Source: Breviolum minutum Mf 1.05b.01
Taxonomy: Eukaryota > Sar > Dinophyceae > Suessiales > Symbiodiniaceae
Assembly (NCBI GenBank): GCA_000507305.1
Contig: DF239100.1
Span: 91,001 to 155,000, forward strand
DNA length: 64,000 nt
Direction: 5' to 3'
Part shown: piece after piece, positions 31,832 through 42,928 of the stretch
Layout of the letters: every line of letters starts with the position of its first letter
Position numbering within the stretch: position 1 is the first letter of the stretch
Position numbers and translations under genes: made by a program
The notes under the pieces: model-generated
Database searches by the model: none
What the model saw: only the letters and a program-made list of their open reading frames with translations
Told to the model about the DNA's origin: nothing

Positions 31832-33170
31832 CTATGCGTGCAAATCTGTGCAAGTGGCAAGTTCACTCAAAGCCTTCGCGTTTAACTTGGAAGACATAGC
31901 AATAATTGTAGATCTGATGTTGAGCCAATCTGAAGTTAAACCCCCTTTCTCGAAATCCCACTGGAATCCTTCAGCCATCCACTGCATGAGAACAATGACG
32001 TGTCTTCTGGTTTCAGAACTGTTGAAGCCTTCCACGGTGGTGCTGATGGGGTTGCGTGTTTTTTGCGTCGGTAACTCATGTTTTTTGCGACGGTGGCTAG
32101 TTTTCGTGTTTTTTGCGACGGTTCCCGTGGGAGGTGTTNTTGCAACCACACACCCATTCTGCGTCTATAGGGCTGTCGCAATAAACGCGCATTTACCGTC
32201 GCAAAAAACGCGCTTTGGACTGTGTTTTCTGCGTCGGTAGGGCCGTCGCAAAAAACGCGCATTTACTGTCGCAAAAAACGCGCCCTGGGTCATGTTTTTT
32301 GCGACGGTCCGTTTTACCGTCGCAAAAAACCCTGATAAATGTCCAAATTTACGCACCGTCGGGAATTACATGGGTAACTGTCGCAAAAAACGCACCTCCC
32401 GTGCTCTGATGTCCAGACGACAGAGCTCAAATATCAAGTCAACTGTAGGGACGGTACCACATCCCATAACCAACAACCCATGAAGCATCTGTCAGTTGGT
32501 AACGTACACGGAAAAAATAAGTTGCAACAGCCATCCCTAGGTGCTCACACAAGTGGTAGCTGGAGCATCGGGATGGCAACGAGCCATTCTTCCAGATCCA
32601 GAAAAGCTTCTGCCATGGCTTCACATCAGTTACAAAGAGTTTCACTGTGGGCTCCACTGCGTTGGAAGGTCAGCGAACATGTTGCATGCCACCACAATCT
32701 GCGCCCTCGCCAAAGGTCCTACAATTGGCCCACTGGCTACCAGAAGAAACAGTGACTGGTTGCTGTATTTTGCAGTTTTTTTTGCAACCCCAACCGTTCC
32801 TCATCTTCATATTCAAACTTGGTGGACTTCACCCACAGGCACGAAATCATAGGGCCACGTGGCTCAGACCACCACAAGGAGCTTGCTTTCATCGAAGCCA
32901 CTGCTGGCCCGAGCAAAGCTCAGACCACTTGCCCACCGGGATGTTGATGCGTTGCACCTGCACGGTGCCTTGGACGACATCATCGACTTCTAAGACTTCT
33001 GTGATCAAACGAAAAGATCATAAAAGATCCACCTCCAAGGAATTTGCCAGATTCGAGTTTCACATCATGCACCTTGCTACCACGAGGAACGTTCAAAAGG
33101 ATTGGCTCTCTACCGACATTCACCAATTGCGCCCTTTCCGAAGCAGCACCTCCATCACAGGCCATACTTG
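31832..33170 (-). CDS. Exon-like pieces of another minus-strand gene
   Basis: Three minus-strand pieces look coding: about 32980-33150 (Q-L-V-N-V-G-R-E-P-I-L-L-N-V-P-R-G-S-K), about 32450-32650 (K-L-F-W-I-W-K-N-G-S-L-P, then Y-F-F-R-V-R-Y-Q-L-T-D) and about 31840-32040 (R-R-H-V-I-V-L-M-Q-W-M-A-E-G-F, then W-L-N-I-R-S-T-I-I-A-M). They are Trp-rich and not low-complexity. Between the last two lies the GCGACGGT repeat cluster. No domain recognised and splice joins not settled. The opposite strand is also open in places, so strand assignment is tentative. Confidence 0.35.
32058..32395. repeat. Cluster of GTTTTTTGCGACGGT units in both orientations
   Basis: At least eleven near-identical units occur in about 340 bases. 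Those reading TTTTTTGCGACGGT (or GCGTCGGT) start near 32058, 32081, 32108, 32223 and 32294. Those in inverse, (A/G)C(C/T)GTCGCAAAAAAC, start near 32172, 32197, 32242, 32267, 32316 and 32378. Several inverse units are followed by GCGC and spaced 25 bases apart. The only undetermined base of the window (N at 32139) is here. Pairs of opposite units could form hairpins. Function unknown. Confidence 0.85.
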
Positions 33171-33939
33171 TGTCAGGAGCCGGGAGAGAGGCTGCAAGGC
33201 GGACATGTTAGCGTGGTTTGCCTCAAGTTGAACATCTCATCATGAGTTACCATGATGATTGAGAATATAAACAATAATGATGCATTTCATATGATTCGAT
33301 TTTGTATCTGTTCAAAGAACTGAGTCTTCCTGACACCTGTGAGACTGCGCACCTCCATATGTTTCTCCATAGCGTCCTGCTGTTCCTGCATGTTTTTTCA
33401 GAATATCAAGCTTCCATGAGGCAAAGCATGAGGAAATGAAATCTGAAGATTCTCTGGAAAGAGGTTGCCCTTGCTCTTTAGTAGGTCTTCCTCAATGTTT
33501 GATTATACCAGATATGCTCATGCAGGGACTCATGGGATGCTCCTGCAGCTTTGTGAAGATTGCATCCCTGACGAAAAACATGAGCAACATCACAAAGAGA
33601 AAAAATATTCCTGGTTTCAGACTTCCCAATAAAAGGCGGGGTGCCCTAGAAAGCTGCCTGGAAGATCCTTGTGAAGGATCCAGGATCATAGCCTCAAATC
33701 GACCCAAATTAAGGTCCACGATTTGAAAAACCCCTTTATTAGTCAGGCATTTTGCGGACATAATCTTTCCCCTATACTGCAGCCAATACAAAACAAGTTT
33801 CCCCCCCCTTCTATTTTTCCTGAAAAAGCCACCCCAATTAGTCAGGCACTTTCTCCCCGGTTTTTTTAAACTGAGTTTTTGATTAGAAAGCTGAAGACAT
33901 TAGATGATTTAAATTGGATCTATGGCCATTGGACTTCTA

Positions 33940-34290
33940 GATTAATATGGGGGACCAAACTTGGAGGATTTTGGAGGGACCACTGGACCTTGTGACCTTG
34001 TTGCTGTGGGGAGGGGTGGGGCCGGGGTTTATTAATAAGGGGTCAACATTGTACGATTCATGGCGATTCATGGTTTCCTGTAGCAAGCTGTCGACATGAG
34101 AACATCCATCTGAGATGAAAACGTTTGGAGAGAAGTGCGAGAAATCATACATGGCATCCAATTCCAACCTCGGAATTGTCCATTCAGCGTCGTTATCGAA
34201 AATCCGGACGAAATTGATGGCTCAGGTACCAACTCCGCTGCGCGCGGCGCCGCTCCGTCGTCCGAAATCTGGAAATGCATAGCCCGCCCG
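33940..34290 (-). CDS. Coding-like exon, unidentified
   Basis: A minus-strand patch with strong protein-like composition, reading N-F-V-R-I-F-D-N-D-A-E-W, then L-E-L-D-A-M-Y-D-F-S-H-F, then H-V-D-S-L-L-Q, with a possible donor after the last Gln. The upper end (34220-34320) is markedly GC-rich compared with its surroundings. An overlapping minus frame is also open, so the exact frame is uncertain. Confidence 0.35.
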
Positions 34291-34379
34291 CGTCGAGCGC
34301 GTGCTCTGCCAGTCTCTCGGCTCTGGCCTTTCGGGAGAAACAGTGATTGGGTGGTTTCAACAAACTAGCTCTATGGATG

Positions 34380-35500
34380 ATACTTCAGTAAATATACGAT
34401 TACATTAAATGATACATGGAATGTTATATATGTAATTACCACTTTTTTCTGTACAGGATATCGAATATCAATAATGGGATTAGCAACATAGTGTGATGAT
34501 GTGTGATGTCAAATATCATGTTCATTCATGTTCGACATTGTTTTCCAAATATTTCAGATGTGTATACATCATCTTTTCCCGTGGCAACACAACTCCTGAC
34601 CTGAGATCTGCGGTCGCTTGAGCTCCAAGGATTCACTGAAGTCTTCCTGCAGGCAAACGGAGCAATCAAACTCATCGGTTGGACTGTCGGTATATTTTGG
34701 CCATCTTCACTTATAATGGATGATTTGTGTGATTCTCTGTGATGAATTGCTGTTTCAATCACTACTTGGCGATAGTGCGAAGTCAACCCAGCATGGCTAT
34801 TTACTCACAAATCAATCGACATAAAAAAGGAATCATCTCCAGTTGCTACTTTTGTTGGGTCACGAAAGAATATGAAGGTATTCTATTGATGCGGTGATGC
34901 GGATCATGCCTCATCAGTGGGATCTTCACTGTCTCCTTGGTTCACACGTTCACTCAAATCATCGGGATGCACTGATGTGTCCATTGCACTACTGTCATAG
35001 CACCTCCATTCCAAAGCCACATGGCCACAGTCAAGCATCAGCCGACTTGATGACCGACTGTGATGACTGTGACTCTGATGATTGCTTCATTGCTTTGCAT
35101 CAGTTTACGCATCTGCTTTAGTGCAAGTGCAGGATGAACTACTTAACAAAGTCAGCTTGACAGCAACAAGTCATAACCTGATAAAGTTGTCACTCTGTCA
35201 TGGGTGCAATTTGCGTGAAGCGTGCACTTCATTGAGTAGGACGAGATAAGCCTGAGCATCTACGTCAGAACTTAACACATCAACAGGAGAGTTGCTCAAC
35301 ATGCTTGCATAGTCTTGGCCCCAAAACAAGTGTAGAAAATGTTTGGAGCATTTTTAGCAATCACACGCGACATCGTCTGACAATGGCGATCATGGTGATC
35401 ATGGTGATCACCACGTTCTCCGTCTTGAGTGATCACTTCCGATCAAATCTGCACTGGATTGAGCTTTTGAAGCCTGGCCATGCTGGAGTTTGAAGTCAGA
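34380..35500. other. Spacer without recognised gene
   Basis: AT-rich sequence with short overlapping open stretches and no motif. A simple GAT/CAT-rich tract occurs around 35385-35415. Confidence 0.3.
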
Positions 35501-35599
35501 ACTACAATTTCAATCTTCCCAGAAAGCTCAGGCAAATGCAAATGATGCATGCTGTTGTGCAGGCAGCAAAAGTACAAGGTGTTGTTTTTATTGATATAT

Positions 35600-36350
35600 C
35601 ATGTATATATATATATATATATTTCTGAAAACCATGGAATCTGCAAAACAATGACCACTCAAAGGCAAGAATACCTGGGAACTCCTGATGACAAGAATTT
35701 CTGCCGTTTCTGGGAAGAAATGCTTTTTCCCATTTGGTGGTGTTTTTGCCTGTTTGGTAGCGTAATTTCCCCAGTGGTAGCGGATCTTCCCAAACCCACT
35801 TCAAGGTGATAATCATCACCATTTGAATGAGAGCTTTTGGCTCTGAATGTACTTTAGTGATAGCACCTGGCGAGTCTTTCATCCAGAAGGCACGCCCACC
35901 CTTGCAGCCCTGCATTCGAGGATTTTTTTTTGTCATGCCAAAGTCTCAGCATAAGTTCAGCATCCTTTAGCTATTTTGGATCAGCTGGAATCGCCCTTCA
36001 TTTCCTTTTTGTTGTCCATGGCACATTTTGACCCAGAGATCATTCAGATTCTTGAGGGCGCAGGCGCCAATGTTTTTGCCATGAAACAAGTTTAGTGGAT
36101 GTTGGAAATACTGTAGGTCTACCAGTTTGATCCAGCAACGGCCCACTTCAGGCCTTGACAAGATGCCAATCAAGTGGTATCGGGAGGTGAAGGAAATCCT
36201 TTTTGGGACTGAACCGGAGGAAACTTGAACTTAATGCTTTCCGAACAAATGCAGCATTCAGCCACAAACAAATGTGTTTTTGGGTTTTCCTTATTTGGTG
36301 GAAACATCCTGGTTTCTTCCGACCTAGGATGAAGTAACCATGACAAAAGA
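35600..36350 (-). CDS. Exon-like pieces at the left edge of the strand switch
   Basis: Minus-strand open patches at about 36150-36340 (I-C-L-W-L-N-A-A-F-V-R-K), 35975-36140 (C-W-I-K-L-V-D-L-Q-Y-F-Q-H-P-L-N-L-F) and 35640-35910 (G-R-A-F-W-M-K-D-S, then W-V-W-E-D-P-L-P). Their composition is protein-like but no family is recognised. They are the rightmost minus-strand coding signals; everything convincing to the right is on the plus strand. Confidence 0.3.
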
Positions 36351-36545
36351 TCAAGCTGAATGCATGGTTGCCAACTTCAATGACGGTGGCGCTGTTTACG
36401 AACTAGCGGAATATCTGTGGGATTGGCAGGAAAGCTGTGACTGTACTCAATTTTGATGTCATTGTTGTTTATGGTCAATACTGATAGTCTTTTGTTCTCA
36501 CATCCCCTTTTTCAGTCTTTTGTTCGGGATAGCCATTAAGGTGAG

Positions 36546-36674
36546 ATGGAGTCTCAGCGACGAGAGGCCATGCGCTCTGAGCGAAACGCGGCCTCACTTC
36601 CAAAGAAACCTCACGTAGAAGATTCCCAGGTCCCCGAAGAGTCTCAAGTCGAGTCTCAAATTGAGACTTCCTAA
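36546..36674 (+). CDS. Short charged ORF or first exon
   Basis: A Met-initiated run of 42 codons (M-E-S-Q-R-R-E-A-M-R-S-E-R-N, ending in E-S-Q-V-E-S-Q-I-E-T-S and a stop). The composition is charged and Ser/Gln/Glu-rich, similar to the disordered segments of the plus-strand gene that follows, so it may be an early exon of it. It could also stand alone or be spurious. Confidence 0.3.
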   Translation: MESQRREAMRSERNAASLPKKPHVEDSQVPEESQVESQIETS

Positions 36675-37428
36675 GTACGAGTAGATCTAAGATCTAAGAT
36701 GATCTAAGTACAGGAATACTGGCACAAAGGATTGGATGAAAGAAAAGAAAGGTCGCATTCCTGTTCACTCAATCTTTTTCAACCCCAGCTAAAATAGCTC
36801 CTGTTGCTCTAACCGCCTTGCTCCCCCCAACGCAGGTCAGACCCAATGGACAATAAATGACCTTGTTTTGGAGGTGGGGTGAGAATGGGTGAGATGACTA
36901 TGAAGTTAGCGCCTTTTGGGTATCTTGAAGTTAGAACAAGTTCAGTTCAGTATATATACTTTCGCCAGGATCTGGGCATTTGTGGCTGTGTTGGAGACTC
37001 TCCTTTTTTGATTTTGTCAGGGGCTTGGGATTTTGGGACTTCTCACTTACAAGTACTGTATTACCTGAATTATAGTTCGCATAAATTTGGCAAATCTTAT
37101 AATCATTTATAAGAGGTTACTTCTAGAATCGCATTATTCAAATGTTACCTTTACCCAGGCTGACACGTAAGGTTTGCCAAGTAAATGTGGATCCCCTTTA
37201 GCCCACCATTTGCATGGATTCTCTGAGGTGTCACCTTATGGGAGGTCAGCCTGGTGACATTGGTTCCTTCGGAGGTCAGCTGGAGCTTTTGAATTGGGTC
37301 CCACCAACCAGTGTCAAGAATGGGGCAGGTACATTTCCCATCTTATGGAGTCCAGCTACATATCTGTGGATTGTGGGAACCCGAGTTTGCCCCAAAAACC
37401 TTCCATTGTATAAAACATTGTTTTTTCG

Positions 37429-40400
37429 GCACCGCCAAGGCCCTTTGCGTCTTTGGATCCAGTGACACCGTGCCCGCCTCCTGCACTCGTGCAACAACTG
37501 GTGGGTGTGGAAGGATGAGTCAGGGTCTAGGAAAAAACATGAAAAACACATTTGTCAATTACTTCAAGTGATTTTGCTCAAGTGCTTTTGGTTCAACTTC
37601 TAGAGGTTTACCACCGTCATGCCCAAAAAGGGCGCAAAACGGATTGAGGGTGATATGGATGGGTTTGCCGATGTGCTGAACAAGTCAGACACCCTTCGCA
37701 CCCATGCCTTGCAGTATGGTAAGATCCTGTCATGGCCTACAGCGCAACAAAATGGTGTAATGTCCTTTGATAACCTGGCTGGCAACCATGAAGTTATGAA
37801 GCTGCTCATTGAACATTGGGCTAGCCAATTTGAAACACCAATCATGATTCCAGTCGACACTCTGAAGTGTGAGGTGGGGGATCAAAAAAACAAGTCAGAG
37901 AATTCTTTTTTCGGCTCTTCCCTTTTCTTTTTTCCCCATTGACATTAACCGTGTTATTCATTCGTACTGGCAGGTCCGCAAGTTTCGAGACAAGCTGTTC
38001 TTGCCCAAGAAGGAAGCTTTAGTCCATACAGAGAGTCACTCTCTGAAAGGCCTGTTCACCTTTATGTGCCACCGGCACTATGGAGGGGCCCGGAGGGTTT
38101 CTTGGTGTATAGTGGATTCCTAGGGTTAGCTTGTTGGATAGCTATTGATATATATCCCCCCAAAGATTCCTTCCATCCATTAGGAGTACTCAACCTCAGG
38201 GGTTCATGGAACAAAACCTTCAAAACTCTGATTGCATTTGTTTCTTTTACCAACCACATCATGGGCTAAGGATCCCCGGTTGCAAGAGATCTATGGCTTC
38301 TTGGAGAAATATTGGGCCCCAAAGCCCAAAAGAAAATCCCAGGAAGATGTTGGGGATGCTGAAAAGGAGAATGATGAAGAACCGGAAGGTCCTGAAAATG
38401 ATTCCATCCAGCCCGTGTCATACCCTTCACCGGTCCTTCAGGATAGTTCCGGCTTTGCACCTGTTCGGACACCAAAGAAGGGCCAGGGTGATGGGGAAAG
38501 GTTGGATCAACATTTGGCTTGGACTCTTGGTGGGGAATTGCCAAAAACTATGTCCCCACAATCTCCTTGGACCAATTCGTTTACTGGTGGTGATGGTGAT
38601 GAGTTGGCAGCTCTGGAGTCTGAGTTAGCACAGTTAGAGATACTTGTTGGCACCCATACATGTTTATCAAAATCTTGTTGTTTCATCTTTGTGAATGACT
38701 CCAACTTGTATCATTGGGTTCATATCCCGGAAAGAGCTCAGGATTGCAATGGGTGATCGCAAAGTGGAAATCGCAGGGAAATCCGTACCAGCTTCATGGG
38801 GTGTGGAACTCATAATAGGATCTTATGAGTGATCTCATGGTCAATGTTGGTGGTGTTTTTGACATGGATGTTATTTTTTGGATACCCCCTTTTTTGGAAT
38901 TGTTGTACCCCAAGGTGATTCCAGGGAAATTCCCAATATGGACAACATCGAAACGTTGCCTCTGGGTATCCAAAGTCCAAACCTCAATGAAGATATTGTG
39001 GAAGTTCCGACCGAACCGCCAGCAGCCCAGCCGGATCCACCTTCAGAGGAGGAGGAAAAAGCATCCATTCCGCCTGAAGTGAAAACACCAGACATCAAGC
39101 CTACTGTCCCAGTTTCTCCTGCTAGCTCTACTTTGAAAGACATGTTGCAAGAGCAGGTCAAGTGTTTAGAGTTTGTTTTGAGTTGAACGTTAAGTTGAAA
39201 GATATATATGTTTCAAGAATTGTTGGTTTTGAACCCCATACGGAACCTCAACCTTTGGCCTGTCCCCACTGCCCTGGAGGCACCAGTCGACCGTCAAGAG
39301 CAGCACAGGGCCAAGCTTGCTACCAGACCCAAGAAACAACAAATGAAAAAACCCGCTGCTAAAACTAAGGCGATGAAAAAACCTGGTGCTAGGGCTTCTG
39401 TGATGAAAAAACCTTCCGCTAGGGCTGTAGTCGAGGTAGAAGGTAGTGAATGTGATGAGGTAGCACGCACTCAGCATTATTCACCAGCCAGCAAGAAGGA
39501 CAAACAGGAGCAGCAGGAAACACCAAAGACAACAAGAAAGGCAACAAGCAAGGCAAAGGCCAAGGCGAAATCAAAGGCAAAGGTCAAGGCATCTCCACCC
39601 AAAAGTGCTGCGAAGGCCATAAAAGGAGAGGAGAAACGCAAACGTCAGGATCACACAAAGGAGGATACAAAGACACCACCGTCCAAGCGTAGCCGTGCCT
39701 CTCCCAAAAGCACAGGATCAGGGAAGAAAACTTTTGCTCGGCGTTTTCAACCCATCAAAGACCCCAGCAAGACCTTTTGGGCTGCCCTTAAAGATGCTTT
39801 CGAACGAAAGGTTCAAAGCAGGGTTGAAAAGCCAAGCAAGCTGGAGGACCATAGTTGTTCAAAAACACCATGATGTTTTATGGTTTTCAAGTTGCTTCAA
39901 GTTGTAGAGGTTTGCCTAGGGCCTAGGGATTGCTTATTATAAAATATCGCGCCAGCACCAGGATCCCTTCTGGAAGTTTTGCAACGATAAACTATCTGAG
40001 TTGAACGGCGATTTTGATTCCCAACAATTTGGAGAAATGTCTACGAAGTGGGCTGCTGACTTCTTGAAGCAACCATCAGTCAAGAGTAACTTGGGGGCAC
40101 TTTAAACCATTCAACCTTCAATCAAGTCTTCAACTTCCCAACTCCCATTTTCAAAAGGTAATCTTTCCCATCCAAGGCAGTCTGATGGTGCAGGCCTGAG
40201 TGCCGCAGGGCTGCAAACGGCCAGCCTGTGGAATGGGCTCGCACTGTTGAGCCTGTACTTGGTGTATGGGATAGCTCAGTGCTTTAGTTCCACAGCTGGG
40301 TTTGATCGATCTGATTATGATTCGATCCGGTGACATTCTGAAATTCAAGTCCAAATGAAGGAAACAAAAAGGTGTTTGGTGCAGGGTGCAGAATAGAGTC

Positions 40401-42308
40401 TTTTGGTCACTTGACTTCCCATGTTTATCCATAGAATCGATCAACGTCACCAAAGCACGGAAAATATAATCCCCACGGATCCCAAGAAAATTACAGTATC
40501 TGAAATCTATACTGGGGGGATTAGATTTTCAAGAAAAATAATACTTAGTGCTTCGGGTTAATGAGATCCAGTGAACGCAGGTACAAAATGCCTCGACAAC
40601 TAGCTGCATCCTTGAAGTTTGCAGAAGATGTTGAAACAAGTCTCTCTGGCACGGTTTGGGGTGGCAGTGGATTTACTTTGGGAAAGGTTGGCAATCGTTT
40701 CAATTCAGCGGTTCATCTAAACTTGTGGATGGTGCTTTTTTAGGCTCGAAAAGATTCCATCTGATGTCATGACTCCGGACCAAATTGAAATCACCTTGCG
40801 TAGACTTGTGGCAATGGGGGCGCCGCAAGTTCCTTGAACAAGTTTAAAGGATAACAATTGTTTTCAGATTTCGCTATAGTAGTAGAACCCCCTTTGATTG
40901 AAAATAGTGAGTGTGAGGTATTCATCAAGATTGTGCTCTTGGTGTCTTTCATGACTTTGCTGGACACCAGCAAGAACCTTCGGTACTTGGAATTATTTGC
41001 TGGTCGAGCCCGGCTTACACGTTTAGCTCGCTCATTAGGATTTGCAGCGGAAGCTCATGATATTATCTATGACCAAAAGGCCATGAAAGAGGGATGCAAC
41101 AATGCTATGGATATAACCACTGAAGCGGGTTTTTTGTTCCTCAACTCAAATCATCAATGGTTTCCTCGTGTTCTTAAGGGTATGAGGTTCCGTTAGGGTC
41201 TCTCCTGGAAAATGGCCCCCTCAACCCCCCTTTTTTGGCCCAAAATGGGGGGGTTGAAGGGCCCAATTTTGGTGTGTTTTCGGGCCCCGCTTTTACACAC
41301 CTCAAAACAGCAAAAATTTGGAACCCCACGGAACCTTATACTTAAGGGTTTTTGTCCATCTCCCTACCACAGTTATACATGAGTTTGCAGCGGCTTCCAA
41401 GGCTCATCATCAAGGCAGTGCTAGAGTCTAAGTTCGAAGGTATGTTAGCCCTTGTGGGCCTTGTCTGCAGCAGCATGGTGATGGTGAATGCTGGTACCTC
41501 TCGGCGAGATTTTCTCTTACCAATGGGAGACCCAGAAGAACCTACGGTGGCACACTCCAACCTAATGGCCTGCAGGTGTTTTCCTGGTTTAAACCAAAGA
41601 GCATAAGGGGTGTCTTTTTTGAACACTGTTGCAAACTAGGAGGGTTTCACTAGTTTTGTGTTTGCTCAGTACACTTGATTGCTTGTTTAATAAGAGTTTC
41701 GACCCCTGGGAGGTGCTCTTTGATTCTTTTATTGATCACGGCATGTGGTTCAGTTTGGGTTTTGGAAAACCCTGGGAGCTCAGTGGTCATGCGTCATGAC
41801 CGAATGCAGCACTTGATTCGCATTTTCAAGAAATTCGATATATCTATGTACCGGCAATCGTTTTGGATGGCACACTATTTTCACCCGAACTTCAAGCTTA
41901 CCAAAGTGTGGTCAACTGCTAGGTCTATTTGGAAGTTGGACTTTGGACCCCTTGACCAGAAAACAAAAGCGAATGCCACAACCACTACCAAAAAATACAT
42001 TAATGCCAAAGGAGAGGCAAGATTTACTGGAACACAGGCTTTGAAAGCAAGCCAGTACCCTGGCATAAACAAGTATTGGTTTCAAGTTTTCTTCTTTTTG
42101 CCAAGTAGTATTCAAAACCTTAGGTGTTTTTCAAGATGGTTGGTCGTTCCCATCCCACAGGGACTATCCGGCAGCTTTCTGTGCACGTATCGTGAAGCTC
42201 CGAAAAAAGCTGCTCGACAGTTCACCTTCAATGTGGGCTGCTGTGCCTTGGGTTTTGGAAATGGGCTGGAGTTGGTGGGTGAGGAAACTTGACCTTCAAC
42301 TACAGTAA
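37429..42308 (+). CDS. Spliced gene: disordered Lys-rich N-half and methyltransferase-like C-half
   Basis: Exons placed by frame and splice signals: 37429-37500 (Pro-rich), 37604-37873, 37974-38096, 38271 to ~38640, 38925-39156 (acidic/Pro-rich), ~39232-39852 (Lys-rich with MKKP repeats), 39962 to ~40090, 40744-40828, ~40970-41134, ~41370-41575, 41713-42054 and 42161-42308. The joins 37873/37974, 38096/38271, 41575/41713 and 42054/42161 are in phase with GT-AG introns, except 38097-38270, also GT-AG. The last four exons encode YLELFAGRARLTRLARSLGF (methyltransferase motif I-like), LALVGLVCSSM ... NAGTSRRDF (motif IV-like), VLENPGSSVVM (ENV-like), and then W-M-A-H-Y and ASQDYPAAF. A cytosine-methyltransferase-related fold is inferred, activity unknown. 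Early exons carry basic, nuclear-type sequence. The end at 42308 is a TAA in the last frame; the gene may instead continue into the next entry. Confidence 0.65.
39232..39852 (+). CDS. Lysine-rich exon with MKKP repeats
   Basis: About 200 codons rich in Lys, Ala, Pro and Thr. Three copies of a MKKP(A/G/S)A(K/R)A-type unit lie near its start, then alternating K-A-K-A-K-S-K-A-K, and a more ordered end with F-A-R-R-F-Q-P-I-K-D-P ... W-A-A-L-K-D-A-F. The composition is that of nuclear, nucleic-acid-binding disordered proteins. It belongs to the spliced gene at 37.4-42.3 kb and is listed separately because it is the longest single exon there. Confidence 0.6.
40970..42308 (+). CDS. Methyltransferase-like domain exons
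   Basis: Four exons make one domain. Exon at about 40970-41134: LELFAGRARL, then D-I-I-Y-D and A-M-D-I-T-T-E-A-G-F. Exon to 41575: LVCSSM and GTSRRDFLLPMGD. Exon 41713-42054: LENPGSS, then QSFWMAHYF. Exon 42161 on: YPAAFCARIV. Intron 41576-41712 (137 bases) and intron 42055-42160 (106 bases) are GT-AG and phase 2; AGGTG occurs at both edges of the first. The first intron of the domain (about 41135-41370) holds a palindromic element (about 41174-41350), and its exact borders are not settled. The same three motifs, in order, occur in the Pol insert of the copia element at 4.3-4.9 kb. Confidence 0.65.
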
Positions 42309-42714
42309 CCAAAATCACCACGGACAAAAGAACTGGTAAAGGTGTTGTTGTTGTTGTTGTTGTCGTTTTTGGGGATTGTTCTAAAGTCGACCCTTGAGGT
42401 CCCTGTGAGCCATGAAGTCCCACTACCCCAGCTCCTGGTAACTATGAAAGAGGTTTCTGATGGGTGGGCAAATGAGGCGTTGCTGCATCCGTGCTTGGTA
42501 TATGCAATGCAATCCAAGTACACGTTGATTCCACCTGAATTTCTAGCAGTGTTTAGTGAAATGTAGCACTGCGAAATTGGATTGCTATCGGTGGTCTTGG
42601 AAAAAAGGGTGGAGGGGATAGTTTGTTTATCTTTACAACTAGAAACACATAGAAGTGGGAGAAGTTAATAAATTCAAACAAAAACATGTTTTTTTTTTTA
42701 AAACACCCAAAAAA

Positions 42715-42785
42715 CACATCCCGAAAAAGACGGAAATTCCCGGGAAAAAGGCGGAAAATCCCGGGAAAAAAACGGAAATTCCCGG
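42715..42785 (+). repeat. Tandem ~20-bp repeat
   Basis: Three to four copies of a unit reading roughly CCCGGGAAAAAxxCGGAAAT, lying in a presumed intron. Homopolymer length differs between copies. Confidence 0.7.
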
Positions 42786-42928
42786 ACTGGATTTTTTTGA
42801 AAGTTTGGGAGGTCTTTGTAGTAGTGTTTGGTAGTGTTTTTGAATGCCAAAAAGCATTTTGGATCATTTTGTGACTTCCAATGGAGCCCAGCCGGTGCTC
42901 ATCTTCAGCTACTTTGGTGAGAGGGTGT

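Noticed and set aside
32058-32395. Regularly spaced repeats taken as a possible CRISPR array
   Set aside because: Units occur in both orientations, spacing varies and the context is eukaryotic; no cas-like genes.
42345-42566. 74-codon plus-strand ORF beginning with a Leu run
   Set aside because: The start is a GTT microsatellite; only its later part (after about 42400) looks like an exon and could not be joined to its neighbours.
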